Positions 44,436 through 53,467 are shown, numbered from the stretch's first letter. The stretch: 64,000 nt of DNA from CAZEWZ01 sp964516765 (GCA_964516765.1 CAZEWZ010000004.1:51968-115967), one strand, 5' to 3'. Notes: a model not told the origin generated them from the letters alone. Numbers and translations are program-made.

Positions 44436-45605
44436 ATGCGTATCATTCAAGCCGAATATATATTCCCACTAAACCAAGCGCCGGTTAAAAACGGCTATCT
44501 TTTTATTGAAGACGACGGCACTGTCATACATGTCACCGACACTGCTCCAATCACAAAGGATTTTCAAGTAGAACACTTCTCTGGATTTATTTGTCCTGGA
44601 TTTATAAATACTCATTGTCACCTGGAACTCTCGCACTTAAAAGGTCTCTTACCTGAAGCTCTAGGTTTAGAAAAATTTATTACTGAAATTCCAAAAATGA
44701 GAGGATCAACGCATCTCAATCCGAGTAAATCGATGAGAGATGCAGATAAAGAAATGAGGGAGGCTGGAATTGTCGCCGTAGGCGATATTTCTAATACTAG
44801 CGATGGGCTTGAGGTAAAAATGAAAAGTCCATTATACTACCATTCTTTTGTCGAAATTTTCGGGTTGGATACTAAAAAATCAAACTCACTACTCTCTAAA
44901 GGAAAAAAAGTACTAGAGATTTACCGTAAAAATAATCAAGTATCCTCCTTGATTCCGCATGCACCATACTCAGTCTCTCCGACACTTTTGGAAGGTATAT
45001 ATGGGCATGACAAAAACAGCATTAAAAGTATTCACCACCAAGAGTCCAAATCTGAAAACGAGCTTTTCCTTGATGGAGAAGGCGCTTTTGTCGAGCTTTA
45101 TGAAGAAAAAGGAGCAGATATCTCAAAGCTTAAAAAAATCGGGAAAACCTCATCCCAGTATAGTGTCCTTGACTATCTTTCTAAAGATGAAAAAATCTTA
45201 TTTGTACACAATACCTATTCAAAACAAGAGGACATCGATTTGATTGAAAAGAATTTAACCAATGCATATTGGTGTGCTTGTCCAAAAGCAAATTGGTATA
45301 TAGAAAGGCAATTTCCAGATTATGAGTTGTGGCGTAAAAACAAACTAAAAGTAACCTTGGGGACAGATTCGCTGGCCTCCAATCATGGTCTTAGTATCTT
45401 AGAAGAAATGAAATGTATTCAAGAACGCTTTCCGCAAATCCCTACAAACGAACTACTTATTTGGGCCTGCAAAAATGGTGCGGAGTTCCTAGATTTAGCC
45501 CGATTAGGTTCTTTCTCTACTGGATTCAAGCCAGGAATCCTACTTATCAAAAACACTCAAGGAACAGCACTAACTCGAAACTCATGTGTCGAAGTTATCG
45601 CATGA
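44436..45605 (+). CDS. Metal-dependent amidohydrolase (aminodeoxyfutalosine/SAH deaminase-like)
   Basis: A 389-residue TIM-barrel amidohydrolase. The metal-binding HxH is in ICPGFINTHCHLELSHLKG (near residue 60), the next His in LIPHAPYSVS, a further HHQESKSENELF segment, and the final catalytic Asp in TLGTDSLASNHGLS. This pattern belongs to the deaminase branch acting on adenosine-like ribosides (S-adenosylhomocysteine or aminodeoxyfutalosine, the latter in menaquinone synthesis). Which substrate applies is not decidable here. Start chosen as the ATG at 44436, since a -7 element covers an upstream TTG. Convergent with ispD. Confidence 0.82.
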   Translation: MRIIQAEYIFPLNQAPVKNGYLFIEDDGTVIHVTDTAPITKDFQVEHFSGFICPGFINTHCHLELSHLKGLLPEALGLEKFITEIPKMRGSTHLNPSKSMRDADKEMREAGIVAVGDISNTSDGLEVKMKSPLYYHSFVEIFGLDTKKSNSLLSKGKKVLEIYRKNNQVSSLIPHAPYSVSPTLLEGIYGHDKNSIKSIHHQESKSENELFLDGEGAFVELYEEKGADISKLKKIGKTSSQYSVLDYLSKDEKILFVHNTYSKQEDIDLIEKNLTNAYWCACPKANWYIERQFPDYELWRKNKLKVTLGTDSLASNHGLSILEEMKCIQERFPQIPTNELLIWACKNGAEFLDLARLGSFSTGFKPGILLIKNTQGTALTRNSCVEVIA

Positions 45606-45620
45606 TAATCATTGGAGTAA

Positions 45621-46295
45621 CTACTTAACATTTAATAGATGCTCAGCAAGAATTAAGTCGGTAGGCATTGTTATTTTTAAATTAGTTACTTCACCTGGGA
45701 TAAAGTGTACTTTCTCTCCCAAAGCCTCTAGCACGGTAGCATCATCAGTAAAGTGTATTTGTTCTTCCTGTAAATAAGCACGTTTGATTAATTCTGAAGA
45801 AAAACATTGAGGTGTTTGAACAGATACATATTGTCGACGGTCAACCGAGCGGCTCTCTTGTCCCTCAATCTTTCTGATGGATTCTACCAAAGGACAAACG
45901 GGAATTGATGATTTTTTCTCTTTGGCCGAGTGATATAAATTCAAAATAAGCTTGGAACTCACAAGCGGTCGAACCCCGTCATGAATCGAAATAAGCCCAA
46001 CCTTCTCACATGCCTGTAATCCATTTTTTACCGACTGAAAACGGCTCTCTCCTCCAGCCACTATTCGGTGGGGATTCAAAAAATTGTGTTGTACACAAAG
46101 TTCTTTCCAAAGAAAATGTTGAGCATGGGGCAAAACTAGAATAAGTGAAATCTGCGGATCAGCTAAAATAAATTTCTCCAATGTATGCATAAGAATCGGC
46201 CTCCCATTCAATTCTAAAAATTGTTTTGGAATCTCGGCCTTCATTCTTTGTCCGGTTCCGCCGGCAACTACTAATGCATATTGTTTCATTATCAA
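45621..46295 (-). CDS. ispD: 2-C-methyl-D-erythritol 4-phosphate cytidylyltransferase
   Basis: Adds CMP to methylerythritol phosphate in the non-mevalonate isoprenoid pathway. The 224 residues start with the nucleotide-binding VVAGGTGQRMKAEIPKQF. ISIHDGVRPLVS in the middle and QTPQCFSSELIKRAY are typical of IspD. An isoprenyl-chain synthase in the same window would consume the pathway product. Start ATG 46295 or 46289. A terminator separates it from queA upstream, so it has its own promoter. Confidence 0.94.
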   Translation of the reverse strand: MIMKQYALVVAGGTGQRMKAEIPKQFLELNGRPILMHTLEKFILADPQISLILVLPHAQHFLWKELCVQHNFLNPHRIVAGGESRFQSVKNGLQACEKVGLISIHDGVRPLVSSKLILNLYHSAKEKKSSIPVCPLVESIRKIEGQESRSVDRRQYVSVQTPQCFSSELIKRAYLQEEQIHFTDDATVLEALGEKVHFIPGEVTNLKITMPTDLILAEHLLNVK

Positions 46296-46318
46296 TTTTT
46301 GCTTTGGATCTCTAAAAC

Positions 46319-46357
46319 AAAAAAAGCGAACAGATTAGACATCCACTCGCTTTTTAA
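46319..46357 (-). terminator. Rho-independent terminator after queA
   Basis: On the minus strand AAAAAGCGA and TCGCTTTTT (46347-46355 and 46321-46329) form a 9-bp stem with a 17-nt loop, followed by T bases. It lies 34 nt past the queA stop. Confidence 0.75.
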
Positions 46358-46391
46358 ATAAAAATATCAATTTATAAATCGAGTTTTCTCA

Positions 46392-47441
46392 CTATAAAAT
46401 AAGCATTGCATCTCCATAGGTAAAAAACTTATATTCTTCTTTTATGGCTTCTGCATAGGCTTTTTTTAGTAGATCAAACCCACAAAATGCGGCGGTATGC
46501 ATCATTAATGTAGACTTGGGGACATGGAAATTAGTGATCATGCAATTTGGGATTTTGAACACATAAGGTGGGAATATAAACTTATTGGTCCAACCTGATC
46601 TTGGATTCAAAGTGTTATGAGTAGACACACTACTTTCAACTGCTCTGAGGGTAGTAGTTCCCACAGCACATATTCTTCTTTTGTGTGTAAGAGCGGTATT
46701 TACCTTGTCACATGCATCTTGCGAAACAAAAACTTCTTCAGATTCCATTTTGTGCTTAGATAAATCCTCAACCTCCACAGGTCGAAAAGTTCCCAACCCA
46801 ACATGAAGAGTGACCTCTGCAAATTGAACTCCCTTTATCTCTAAACGTTTCAAAAGATGTTTACTGAAGTGCATCCCTGCAGTAGGGGCAGCAACAGCAC
46901 CTTGTTCTTTGGCGTATACCGTCTGATAGCGTTCGTCGTCGTCTGTATCTGGTGATCTATCAATATATTTGGGCAATGGTGTTTCCCCCAACTCGTTAAG
47001 TTTTTCTCTAAATGCTTCGTAGGAACCATCAAAAAGAAAGCGTAAAGTACGGCCTCTAGAAGTCGTGTTATCAATTACTTCTGCGACTAGGGAGCCATCT
47101 TTACCAAAATATAATTTATTTCCTATTCGTATTTTTCTGGCAGGATCAACCAAAACATCCCACAAGCGGTTGTCTTGATTTAATTCTCTGAGCAAAAACA
47201 CTTCGATTCGGGCACCAGTTTTCTCTTTGTTTCCATACATACGGGCCGGAAATACCTTAGTATTATTCAGCATAATCACATCATCATGATCAAAATATTC
47301 AATCAAGTCTTTAAATTGACGATGTTCTATTTTTCCGGTATCGCGATGAACCACCATCAGTTTTGACTCGTCCCGATTTTGGGAAGGACGTTTAGACAAT
47401 AATTCGTCCGGCAACTCATAGCCGAAATGCGAAAGCTTCAT
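46392..47441 (-). CDS. queA: S-adenosylmethionine:tRNA ribosyltransferase-isomerase
   Basis: Transfers the ribosyl group of SAM to preQ1 in tRNA, making epoxyqueuosine. The 349 residues start with MKLSHFGYELPDELLSKRPS, typical of QueA. MLNNTKVFPARM, GAVAAPTAGMHFS and TLHVGLGTFRPV follow in order. An in-frame ATG at 47471 is upstream, but the TAnnTTTG element at 47473-47480 places transcription start near 47468, after that codon, so 47441 is chosen. truB lies 69 nt upstream. Confidence 0.95.
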   Translation of the reverse strand: MKLSHFGYELPDELLSKRPSQNRDESKLMVVHRDTGKIEHRQFKDLIEYFDHDDVIMLNNTKVFPARMYGNKEKTGARIEVFLLRELNQDNRLWDVLVDPARKIRIGNKLYFGKDGSLVAEVIDNTTSRGRTLRFLFDGSYEAFREKLNELGETPLPKYIDRSPDTDDDERYQTVYAKEQGAVAAPTAGMHFSKHLLKRLEIKGVQFAEVTLHVGLGTFRPVEVEDLSKHKMESEEVFVSQDACDKVNTALTHKRRICAVGTTTLRAVESSVSTHNTLNPRSGWTNKFIFPPYVFKIPNCMITNFHVPKSTLMMHTAAFCGFDLLKKAYAEAIKEEYKFFTYGDAMLIL

Positions 47442-47472
47442 TTTAGTGATCATAATAAGTCTTTTAAGCATG

Positions 47473-47480
47473 CAAATATA
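47473..47480 (-). promoter_or_regulatory. Putative -7 promoter element of queA
   Basis: TATATTTG on the minus strand, 31 nt before the chosen ATG. It helps to rule out the upstream in-frame ATG at 47471. Confidence 0.5.
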
Positions 47481-47510
47481 GAAAATAAAACAAATTTTAC
47501 GGGATTTTAT

Positions 47511-48200
47511 CTACTTCATCTGTTCTTCTAGCGCTTGAAGATCTATACTATTTTTTAAGGCTTTAGCCCCTATTTTGGTCCTTTGGAGTTTGTATAGCCA
47601 AGCTCCGCAATTTAATGCCCTGCCAATGTCGTAGGCTAGAGACCTAATATAGGTTCCCTTACTGCACACCACCCGAAAAGATATATAGGGCATTTCAATT
47701 TGTTCAACTTCTATTTCTCTGATGTAAATGGTTCGAAATTTTATTTCGACCTCCTTGCCTTTTCTGGCAGATTCGTAAAGCTTTTTACCTCCCATTTTGA
47801 GAGCTGAAAAAATAGGAGGTTTTTGCTGGGTCTCTCCTAAAAAAGACTGCAAGCATTCTTTAATCATACTTTTGGTAACATGATGAGTTGGGAAAAAATG
47901 GTTTTCTACTGTCTCCCCATCATAGCTTGGGGAGGTAGCGCCAAGTTTGAGAGTCGCTCTATATTCTTTTTCTTGTGCTTGATACAAGTGAATTTCTTTG
48001 GTTTTCTTTCCGGTACACAATATCATCAGTCCGGAAGCGAGGGGGTCTAACGTCCCTGCATGGCCAACTTTAATTTTTTTAACTTGTAATTTTCTTTTGA
48101 TCATCCAGCGGACCTTGTTCACTAACTGAAAGCTAGTCCAATGAAGGGGTTTGTTGATTAGAAGCACTTCACCTTGCTGAAAATTATAGTCTTTTTTCAT
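47511..48200 (-). CDS. truB: tRNA pseudouridine(55) synthase
   Basis: Makes pseudouridine 55 in the T-loop of tRNAs. The ATG at 48200 gives 229 residues, starting MKKDYNFQQG; an in-frame ATG at 48212 is also possible. The catalytic aspartate is D52 in HAGTLDPLASG. GETQQKPPIFSALKMGGKKLYE and the KGTYIRSLAYDIG segment are family marks. No C-terminal PUA-like extension is present, as in shorter Bacteroidota forms. It is 42 nt downstream of hemL on the same strand. Confidence 0.94.
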   Translation of the reverse strand: MKKDYNFQQGEVLLINKPLHWTSFQLVNKVRWMIKRKLQVKKIKVGHAGTLDPLASGLMILCTGKKTKEIHLYQAQEKEYRATLKLGATSPSYDGETVENHFFPTHHVTKSMIKECLQSFLGETQQKPPIFSALKMGGKKLYESARKGKEVEIKFRTIYIREIEVEQIEMPYISFRVVCSKGTYIRSLAYDIGRALNCGAWLYKLQRTKIGAKALKNSIDLQALEEQMK

Positions 48201-48242
48201 GAAAAATAACATGCTGAGTGATACGGGGCGACGAGTGTTGGC

Positions 48243-49526
48243 TCATGAAGTAAGTTCTGCTAATGTTTGCTCAAGAGCTTTGAGTGTTCGATCCAACAAT
48301 TCTTTGGTGTGTGTTCTAGATAGAAATAAGGATTCAAAGGCAGAAGGGGCGAGATAAATTCCTCGAGCAAGCATACCGTGAAATATTTTTTTAAATAATT
48401 TGGCATCTGCTAAACAAGCTTGGTCAAAGTTGGATACTTTATCTATGTTAAGGTGAAAGCTTAGCATTGACCCTACTCTATTGATGCATGCCTTAATATC
48501 GTACTTCAAAAATAATTCACGCATACCTATTTCGAGATAGCATGTCTTCTCTTCCAATTCATCATAAATCAACGGATTATCGTATAATTCTTTTAAGAGG
48601 GTATACCCACAAGACATCGCCAATGGGTTTCCTGAAAGTGTCCCAGCTTGATAAACTGGACCTAAAGGGGCAACCATATTCATGATTTCCTCTCGACCAC
48701 CAAAAGCACCAACGGGAAGTCCCCCGCCAATCACTTTACCTAAACAGACCATGTCTGGTGTGATATTAAATCTTTTGTGAGCACCCCCTGGAGAGAGTCT
48801 AAAACCAGTCATAACCTCATCAAAAATCAAGACTGCACCGTGTTTATTGCACAGTGAACGTAATCCTTCTAAAAACCCTTCTCGAGGAGGAATACACCCC
48901 ATGTTTCCAGCTACTGGCTCAATAATAAGTGCAGCAACCTTACCCTTATTTTCTTTGAATACTTTTTCTACATGTGATAAGTCATTGTAACGAGCTAATA
49001 AAGTATCTTGGGCTGTTCCTTTTGTCACTCCAGGAGAATCTGGAACACCCATGGTAATAGCCCCCGAACCCGCCTTAATAAGAAAAGCATCTGCATGCCC
49101 ATGATAACAGCCTTCAAACTTGATAAACTTATCTCTTTTAGTGAAAGCTCGAGCCACACGGATTGCACTCATACATGCCTCGGTGCCGGAATTTACCATA
49201 CGCACTTTTTCTACTGCAGGCACCATGGTGCAAATTAGTTCTGCAATGCGCGTCTCCATTTCTGTCGGGGCTCCAAAAGATGTAGAGTGGTCTGCTGCTC
49301 GCTTTAATGCATTTAAAATGGGAGGGTGGCTATGGCCCAAAATCATAGGCCCCCAAGATCCAATGTAGTCGATATATTCTTTACCCTCCACATCGGTCAT
49401 AATTGACCCTTTTGCTTTTTTAAAAAAAATAGGGGTCCCGCCGACTGATGTAAATGCTCGTACGGGTGAATTTACTCCTCCTGGTATAAATAATTGAGCT
49501 CTTTGAAAAAGATTTTTACTTGTCAT
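48243..49526 (-). CDS. hemL: Glutamate-1-semialdehyde 2,1-aminomutase
   Basis: PLP enzyme converting glutamate-1-semialdehyde to 5-aminolevulinate, so haem synthesis uses the C5 pathway. The 427 residues include PGGVNSPVRAF, MVNSGTEACMSAIR, EGCYHGHADAFL and PLP lysine K264 in CLGKVIGGGLPVGAFGG. Its start overlaps the hemB stop by 4 nt (ATGA), so translational coupling with hemB, the next enzyme in the pathway, is likely. Confidence 0.96.
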   Translation of the reverse strand: MTSKNLFQRAQLFIPGGVNSPVRAFTSVGGTPIFFKKAKGSIMTDVEGKEYIDYIGSWGPMILGHSHPPILNALKRAADHSTSFGAPTEMETRIAELICTMVPAVEKVRMVNSGTEACMSAIRVARAFTKRDKFIKFEGCYHGHADAFLIKAGSGAITMGVPDSPGVTKGTAQDTLLARYNDLSHVEKVFKENKGKVAALIIEPVAGNMGCIPPREGFLEGLRSLCNKHGAVLIFDEVMTGFRLSPGGAHKRFNITPDMVCLGKVIGGGLPVGAFGGREEIMNMVAPLGPVYQAGTLSGNPLAMSCGYTLLKELYDNPLIYDELEEKTCYLEIGMRELFLKYDIKACINRVGSMLSFHLNIDKVSNFDQACLADAKLFKKIFHGMLARGIYLAPSAFESLFLSRTHTKELLDRTLKALEQTLAELTS

Positions 49527-50542
49527 AAAGCTTTCTTATTTGCAACATTTTGCGCCGAAGATGCACTTAACTTTCGAGCAATATCTTTAGCAAAATAACT
49601 GGCAATTAATGTCGCTCCTGCTCTTTTGAAAGCTATAATAGACTCCATCATGGCTAGATCTAGATCAATCCAACCTTTTTCTGCAGCAGCATGAATCATC
49701 GCATACTCACCAGAAACCTGATATGCGGCCAAAGGAATATCAAAGTTTTGATTGACCAACTGCAGTACATCTAAGTAAGGCATTCCTGGCTTGACCATTA
49801 ACAAGTCTGCACCTTCTTGAACATCTAACTCGCATTCTCTCAGAGCTTCTTGCGCATTTGAAGGGTCCATCTGGTATGTTTTTTTATCACCAAAACCCGG
49901 TGCAGAATCAAGCGCATCTCGAAAAGGACCATAAAAACACGAAGCGTATTTTACCGCATATGACAAAATCCCCACGTTTGGAAACTCATTTTCCTCTAAA
50001 ACCTCTCTGATATATCCAATACGACCATCCATCATATCTGAAGGAGCAACCATATCTACCCCAGCCTGAGCATGACTTAAAGCCATCTCTGCTAACACTT
50101 CGACACTGAGGTCATTTAAGATTTGTCCCTCTTCAACGATACCATCGTGACCGCTTGATGAATATGGGTCTAGGGCAACATCGCTCATAACATACATATC
50201 AGGGAAATTCTTTTTGATCTCTTTAATTGCTCTTTGCATAAGGCCGTCAGGATTTAACGCTTCTGAACCATTTTTGTCTTTAAGAGAGTCTTCTACCTTG
50301 GCAAAAAGCAAAACCGATTGCAAACCCAAAGCCTGGCATTCTCGAACCTCGTCAATCAAGAGGTCTGTGGTAAATCTAAAATATCCCGGCATAGAAGGTA
50401 TTTCTACTTTTTTATTCTTGCCTTCCATAAAAAAGAGAGGCACAATAAAATCACTTGGGTGAATTTGATTTTCTTTCACCATCGAGCGAATGGCGCTCGA
50501 TGATCTCAATCGGCGGGGACGTGAATATGGATGTGAAGTCAT
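49523..50542 (-). CDS. hemB: Delta-aminolevulinic acid dehydratase (porphobilinogen synthase)
   Basis: Condenses two 5-aminolevulinate molecules to porphobilinogen. The 339 residues begin with RPRRLRSS and contain FIVPLFFMEGK, SDVALDPYSSSGHDG, the Schiff-base lysine regions SYAVKYASCFYGPFRDA and LLMVKPGMPYLD. The SDVALDPYSSSGHDG segment lacks the zinc cysteines of plant-unlike forms and suggests the metal-site variant with Asp/Ser. hemL follows with a 4-nt overlap. A TAnnTTTG element lies 16 nt upstream. Confidence 0.95.
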   Translation of the reverse strand: MTSHPYSRPRRLRSSSAIRSMVKENQIHPSDFIVPLFFMEGKNKKVEIPSMPGYFRFTTDLLIDEVRECQALGLQSVLLFAKVEDSLKDKNGSEALNPDGLMQRAIKEIKKNFPDMYVMSDVALDPYSSSGHDGIVEEGQILNDLSVEVLAEMALSHAQAGVDMVAPSDMMDGRIGYIREVLEENEFPNVGILSYAVKYASCFYGPFRDALDSAPGFGDKKTYQMDPSNAQEALRECELDVQEGADLLMVKPGMPYLDVLQLVNQNFDIPLAAYQVSGEYAMIHAAAEKGWIDLDLAMMESIIAFKRAGATLIASYFAKDIARKLSASSAQNVANKKAL

Positions 50543-50558
50543 GGGTTATTATTTAGTG

Positions 50559-50566
50559 CAAAAATA
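50559..50566 (-). promoter_or_regulatory. Putative -7 promoter element of hemB-hemL
   Basis: TATTTTTG on the minus strand, 16 nt before the hemB ATG. Confidence 0.45.
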
Positions 50567-50603
50567 CATTGATTTACTTAATGTCTGAACATCTTGACTA
50601 GAT

Positions 50604-51059
50604 TTATCGCAGAGACATTTTTTTTTGAGGGATTTGCCCCCCAACCAATAGTCGGCTTGTCTTGATACAAGCGATATGAAAATCTGCTATAAACTCTTCA
50701 ATAATAAATATTCGCAATCCTTGATCTAAGGCTAAATGCCGGTGCTTTGTTTCGTTCCTAAGACAAAGATTAATAAACCCCCCGGAATGGCTTAGATGAC
50801 TCATGTTGCATCGTAACTGCTCATACAGCCAATGATCTAGCACAAGAGGTTGATAGTTTTCCTTAAAAAGTTTTTGGAACGCCAAATGAAATCTTTTCTT
50901 GGACTGATGTTTCGCTGAAAGGGGTTTTTTGTCTAAAAAAGCTCCCAATGTTTCAATACCTTGAGTAGCAATCATAAGGGCTGGGAAATAGAACTTTGCT
51001 GAGAGTAATTTTTGACTTTCATCAATCAATCGAAACTGAATAAATTCTTCGTTTCTCAT
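50604..51059 (-). CDS. Uncharacterised protein with HEPN-like motif
   Basis: A 151-residue, predicted all-helical protein that I cannot assign to a named family. The segment LYEQLRCNMSH contains R83-x4-H88, the spacing of HEPN ribonuclease or nucleotide-binding domains, preceded by helices with ATQGIETLGAFLD. Basic residues cluster near 50-58 and at the C-terminus. No antitoxin-like partner is visible: it sits 29 nt downstream of the NifU-type gene on the same strand, with hemB following after 61 nt. It could be a stand-alone HEPN protein, or the motif could be chance. Confidence 0.6.
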   Translation of the reverse strand: MRNEEFIQFRLIDESQKLLSAKFYFPALMIATQGIETLGAFLDKKPLSAKHQSKKRFHLAFQKLFKENYQPLVLDHWLYEQLRCNMSHLSHSGGFINLCLRNETKHRHLALDQGLRIFIIEEFIADFHIACIKTSRLLVGGQIPQKKMSLR

Positions 51060-51088
51060 TAGATTTAAAAATTAAATCGAACTTAGGC

Positions 51089-51706
51089 TTATCCGTTTAC
51101 AGCTACAACTTCTTTGACTAAGCTAGGAAGCATTTTCTTAAGAATATTTTCTATCCCTTGTTTGAGAGTGACCGTAGAAGAAGGGCAGCCACTGCATGCC
51201 CCTTGAAGTAAAACAGAAACTTTTCCATCTTCATAGGAAATAAAACGGATATTTCCTCCATCGGATTCTACGGCAGGCTTCACATACTCATCAAGTATTT
51301 CTACGATTCTGGTTTCTACTTCACCCAGCTCTTCAAGCTTGACCTCTTGCAAAAGAAATGCTTTTTCTTCTGCAACACCAGTAGGCGGCGCATCATCTGT
51401 TTCTTCAACAACGACTCCACCATCAGCAAGATATTCTCGGATAAATTGCCGAATTTCCATCGTGATATCATCCCACTCCATAATATCATACTTGGTCAAA
51501 GAGACAAAATTTCTAGCGATGAAAACTTCTTTTACAAAAGGAAAATGAAATAATTTAATAGCTAAAGGCGACTTTTCAGCTTCATCGATATTTCTATATT
51601 CTACGCTATCTCCTAGAACAATTGCCCTGTTAGCAACAAACTTCATTACTCTAGGATTTGGTGTAGACTCTGCATAAATAGTCACTGAAATTTTTTTATC
51701 GCTCAT
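51089..51706 (-). CDS. NifU-type iron-sulfur scaffold protein (Nfu)
   Basis: Carries and delivers Fe-S clusters to client proteins. The 205 residues contain an N-terminal Nfu_N domain (ESTPNPRVMKFVANRAI, near 13-29), an acidic linker (about 100-125) and a C-terminal NifU domain with cluster cysteines C171 and C174 in GACSGCPSST. The start is supported by a TAnnTTTG element 16 nt upstream. It is divergent from the gamma-carbonic-anhydrase gene, 39 nt away. Confidence 0.92.
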   Translation of the reverse strand: MSDKKISVTIYAESTPNPRVMKFVANRAIVLGDSVEYRNIDEAEKSPLAIKLFHFPFVKEVFIARNFVSLTKYDIMEWDDITMEIRQFIREYLADGGVVVEETDDAPPTGVAEEKAFLLQEVKLEELGEVETRIVEILDEYVKPAVESDGGNIRFISYEDGKVSVLLQGACSGCPSSTVTLKQGIENILKKMLPSLVKEVVAVNG

Positions 51707-51722
51707 CTTCCTTATTTTTACA

Positions 51723-51730
51723 CAAAACTA
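51723..51730 (-). promoter_or_regulatory. Putative -7 promoter element of the Nfu gene
   Basis: TAGTTTTG on the minus strand, 16 nt before the ATG, within the 39-nt gap to the divergent gene. Confidence 0.45.
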
Positions 51731-51745
51731 CAAATAAGTAAAGAT

Positions 51746-52261
51746 ATGGCATTAGTGAAATCAATAAAAGGTAAGAGCCCTAAATGGGGAGAAAATTGTT
51801 ACATAGCAGAAAACGCAACTCTGGTTGGCGATATAAAAATGGGGAAAGACTGCAGTGTTTGGTTTAATGCGGTGATTCGTGGAGATGTAAATCAAATCAG
51901 AATTGGGAGCCGTGTGAACATTCAGGACGGGGCAGTAATTCATTGTACTTATCTAAAATATCCAACCGACATTGGTAGCAATGTTTCTGTGGGCCACAAT
52001 GCTTTGGTACACGGATGCTCCATTCACGATAATGTACTCGTAGGTATGGGCGCTATAGTTATGGACAATTGTATAATACACTCGAACAGTATTATTGCAG
52101 CAGGCGCGGTGCTTTTAGAAAACACAATCGTACCCTCGGGCTCAATTTACGCAGGAGTTCCAGCAAAAAAGGTGAAAACGCTTAGTAAAAAACAAGCCAG
52201 CACTCTCATCGAAGGCATTGCAGACAACTATGTAGAATACAAAAGTTGGCTTTCGGATTAG
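51746..52261 (+). CDS. Gamma-carbonic-anhydrase-like hexapeptide-repeat protein
   Basis: A 171-residue left-handed beta-helix protein of the YrdA/PaaY group. Repeated hexapeptide units are visible (IAENATLVGDIKMGKDCSVW, then VIRGDVNQIRIGSRVNIQDG). Probable zinc histidines lie in AVIHCTY and VGHNALVHGCSI. Members are trimeric; some hydrate CO2 and others act as acyl or thioester enzymes, so the reaction is not settled. Start ATG 51746. Convergent with flavodoxin, 22 nt away. Confidence 0.88.
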   Translation: MALVKSIKGKSPKWGENCYIAENATLVGDIKMGKDCSVWFNAVIRGDVNQIRIGSRVNIQDGAVIHCTYLKYPTDIGSNVSVGHNALVHGCSIHDNVLVGMGAIVMDNCIIHSNSIIAAGAVLLENTIVPSGSIYAGVPAKKVKTLSKKQASTLIEGIADNYVEYKSWLSD

Positions 52262-52277
52262 CTAAACCCTGTTTAGC
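52261..52277. terminator. Short hairpin between convergent genes
   Basis: GCTAAAC and GTTTAGC form a perfect 7-bp stem with a 3-nt loop, directly at the end of the carbonic-anhydrase-like gene and 7 nt from the flavodoxin stop. There is no long U-tract, so termination is only possible. Confidence 0.35.
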
Positions 52278-52283
52278 GTTAAA

Positions 52284-52802
52284 TTATTCTAATGGAAATT
52301 CTTTTTTGATTTGCTCTACCCATGTATCCACACGAGTGTCTGTTTCTTCAAACTGGTTGTCTTCATCCAAAGCTAATCCCAAAAATGTTCCTTGCTCTAG
52401 TTCTGCTTTAGATTCAGTATGCTCATAGCCGTCTGTAGACCATCTCCCTACTATGGTTCCTCCATTTTCAATTACAACTTCACCAATTATTCCGACTCCG
52501 TCAATAAAATAATCACAATAAACATATTGATCTCCTAGACCAAAAATAGCTACCTTTTTTCCTGTAAAATCAACCTCTTTGAATTCTTCAAAAAAAGTAT
52601 CCCAATCACTTTGAAGTTGGCCATCATGCCAAGTGGAAAGTCCAAGGATGATTTTGTCGTATTTTTTAAAATCTTCTACTTTTGCATCATACATATCGAT
52701 TAAAAAAACATTTTCTTTACTTATTTTGTCGCGGATTTTAATCGCTATACTTTCAGTATTTCCGGTATCTGAACCAAAAAACAGTCCTATTTTTTCCATC
52801 AT
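52284..52802 (-). CDS. fldA: Flavodoxin
   Basis: Small FMN electron carrier that can replace ferredoxin under iron limitation. The 172 residues are of long-chain flavodoxin size. FMN-phosphate loop SDTGNTES at 11-18, LGLSTWHDGQLQSDW around the isoalloxazine ring, and FGLGDQYVYCDYF are typical. Start M1 (52802) or M2 (52799). A TAnnTTTG element lies 15 nt upstream. Electron partners are not in this window. Confidence 0.95.
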   Translation of the reverse strand: MMEKIGLFFGSDTGNTESIAIKIRDKISKENVFLIDMYDAKVEDFKKYDKIILGLSTWHDGQLQSDWDTFFEEFKEVDFTGKKVAIFGLGDQYVYCDYFIDGVGIIGEVVIENGGTIVGRWSTDGYEHTESKAELEQGTFLGLALDEDNQFEETDTRVDTWVEQIKKEFPLE

Positions 52803-52817
52803 TAATTAAATTTAATG

Positions 52818-52825
52818 CAAAAGTA
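52818..52825 (-). promoter_or_regulatory. Putative -7 promoter element of flavodoxin
   Basis: TACTTTTG on the minus strand, 15 nt before the ATG. The gene is divergent from brx, 97 nt away. Confidence 0.45.
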
Positions 52826-52899
52826 AGCAATCTTCTTTATTTAAAATTGTTCCTATTTCGTAATTTTACAGAATATTAAAGAAATTAAATTCAAAAAAT

Positions 52900-53313
52900 A
52901 TGTACCCAGAACACATGGTGACGCCAATGCGTCAAGATTTATCTCAAGTAGGCTTTAAAGAGTTGCGCACATCTCAAGATGTAGATGGCTTATTAGGCTC
53001 AGAAAAAGGAACCGTATTAGTCGTCATAAACTCTGTATGTGGTTGTGCCGCTGGAAATGCCAGGCCTGGAGTAAAGGCAGCGATTAAAAACGAAAAGAAA
53101 CCGGACCACATTACAACTGTTTTTGCAGGGGTAGATACTGATGCTGTTGCTAAAGCGAGAGAATTTATGGCACCCTTCCCTCCCTCGTCTCCATGCATCG
53201 CTCTGTTCAAGGACGGAGAAGTAGTTCATATGCTAGAAAGACACCACATTGAAGGACGCGCTGCTGAAGCTATTGCAGAAAACCTGATGGCAGTATTTGA
53301 TGAGCTTTGCTAA
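52900..53313 (+). CDS. BrxA/BrxB family bacilliredoxin
   Basis: A 137-residue thioredoxin-fold protein of the YphP/BrxA/BrxB family. These remove bacillithiol from protein cysteines after oxidative stress. The CGC motif is C47-G48-C49 in INSVCGCAAGNARPG, and the usual MAPFPPSSPCIALFKDGE follows. Bacillithiol is made by many Bacteroidota, but no biosynthesis gene is in this window. Single gene, closed by a strong terminator. Confidence 0.94.
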   Translation: MYPEHMVTPMRQDLSQVGFKELRTSQDVDGLLGSEKGTVLVVINSVCGCAAGNARPGVKAAIKNEKKPDHITTVFAGVDTDAVAKAREFMAPFPPSSPCIALFKDGEVVHMLERHHIEGRAAEAIAENLMAVFDELC

Positions 53314-53344
53314 TTTCATCGATAAATGTAGCAGATGTCATGAT

Positions 53345-53377
53345 AAAAAAAGCCTGCAAAATGCAGGCTTTTTTTTT
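53345..53377. terminator. Bidirectional Rho-independent terminator
   Basis: Perfect stem AAAAAAAGCCTGCA / TGCAGGCTTTTTTT with a 3-nt loop and T9, between the convergent brx and nrdA genes. It works on both strands. Confidence 0.92.
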
Positions 53378-53467
53378 GAAACTTTGGAACTAGAAACTAT
53401 ATCAATTAAAATAATAAACTAATCCAAATTCCGGAGGTGAAGTTATCTGATTAAAAGTATCGACTCT

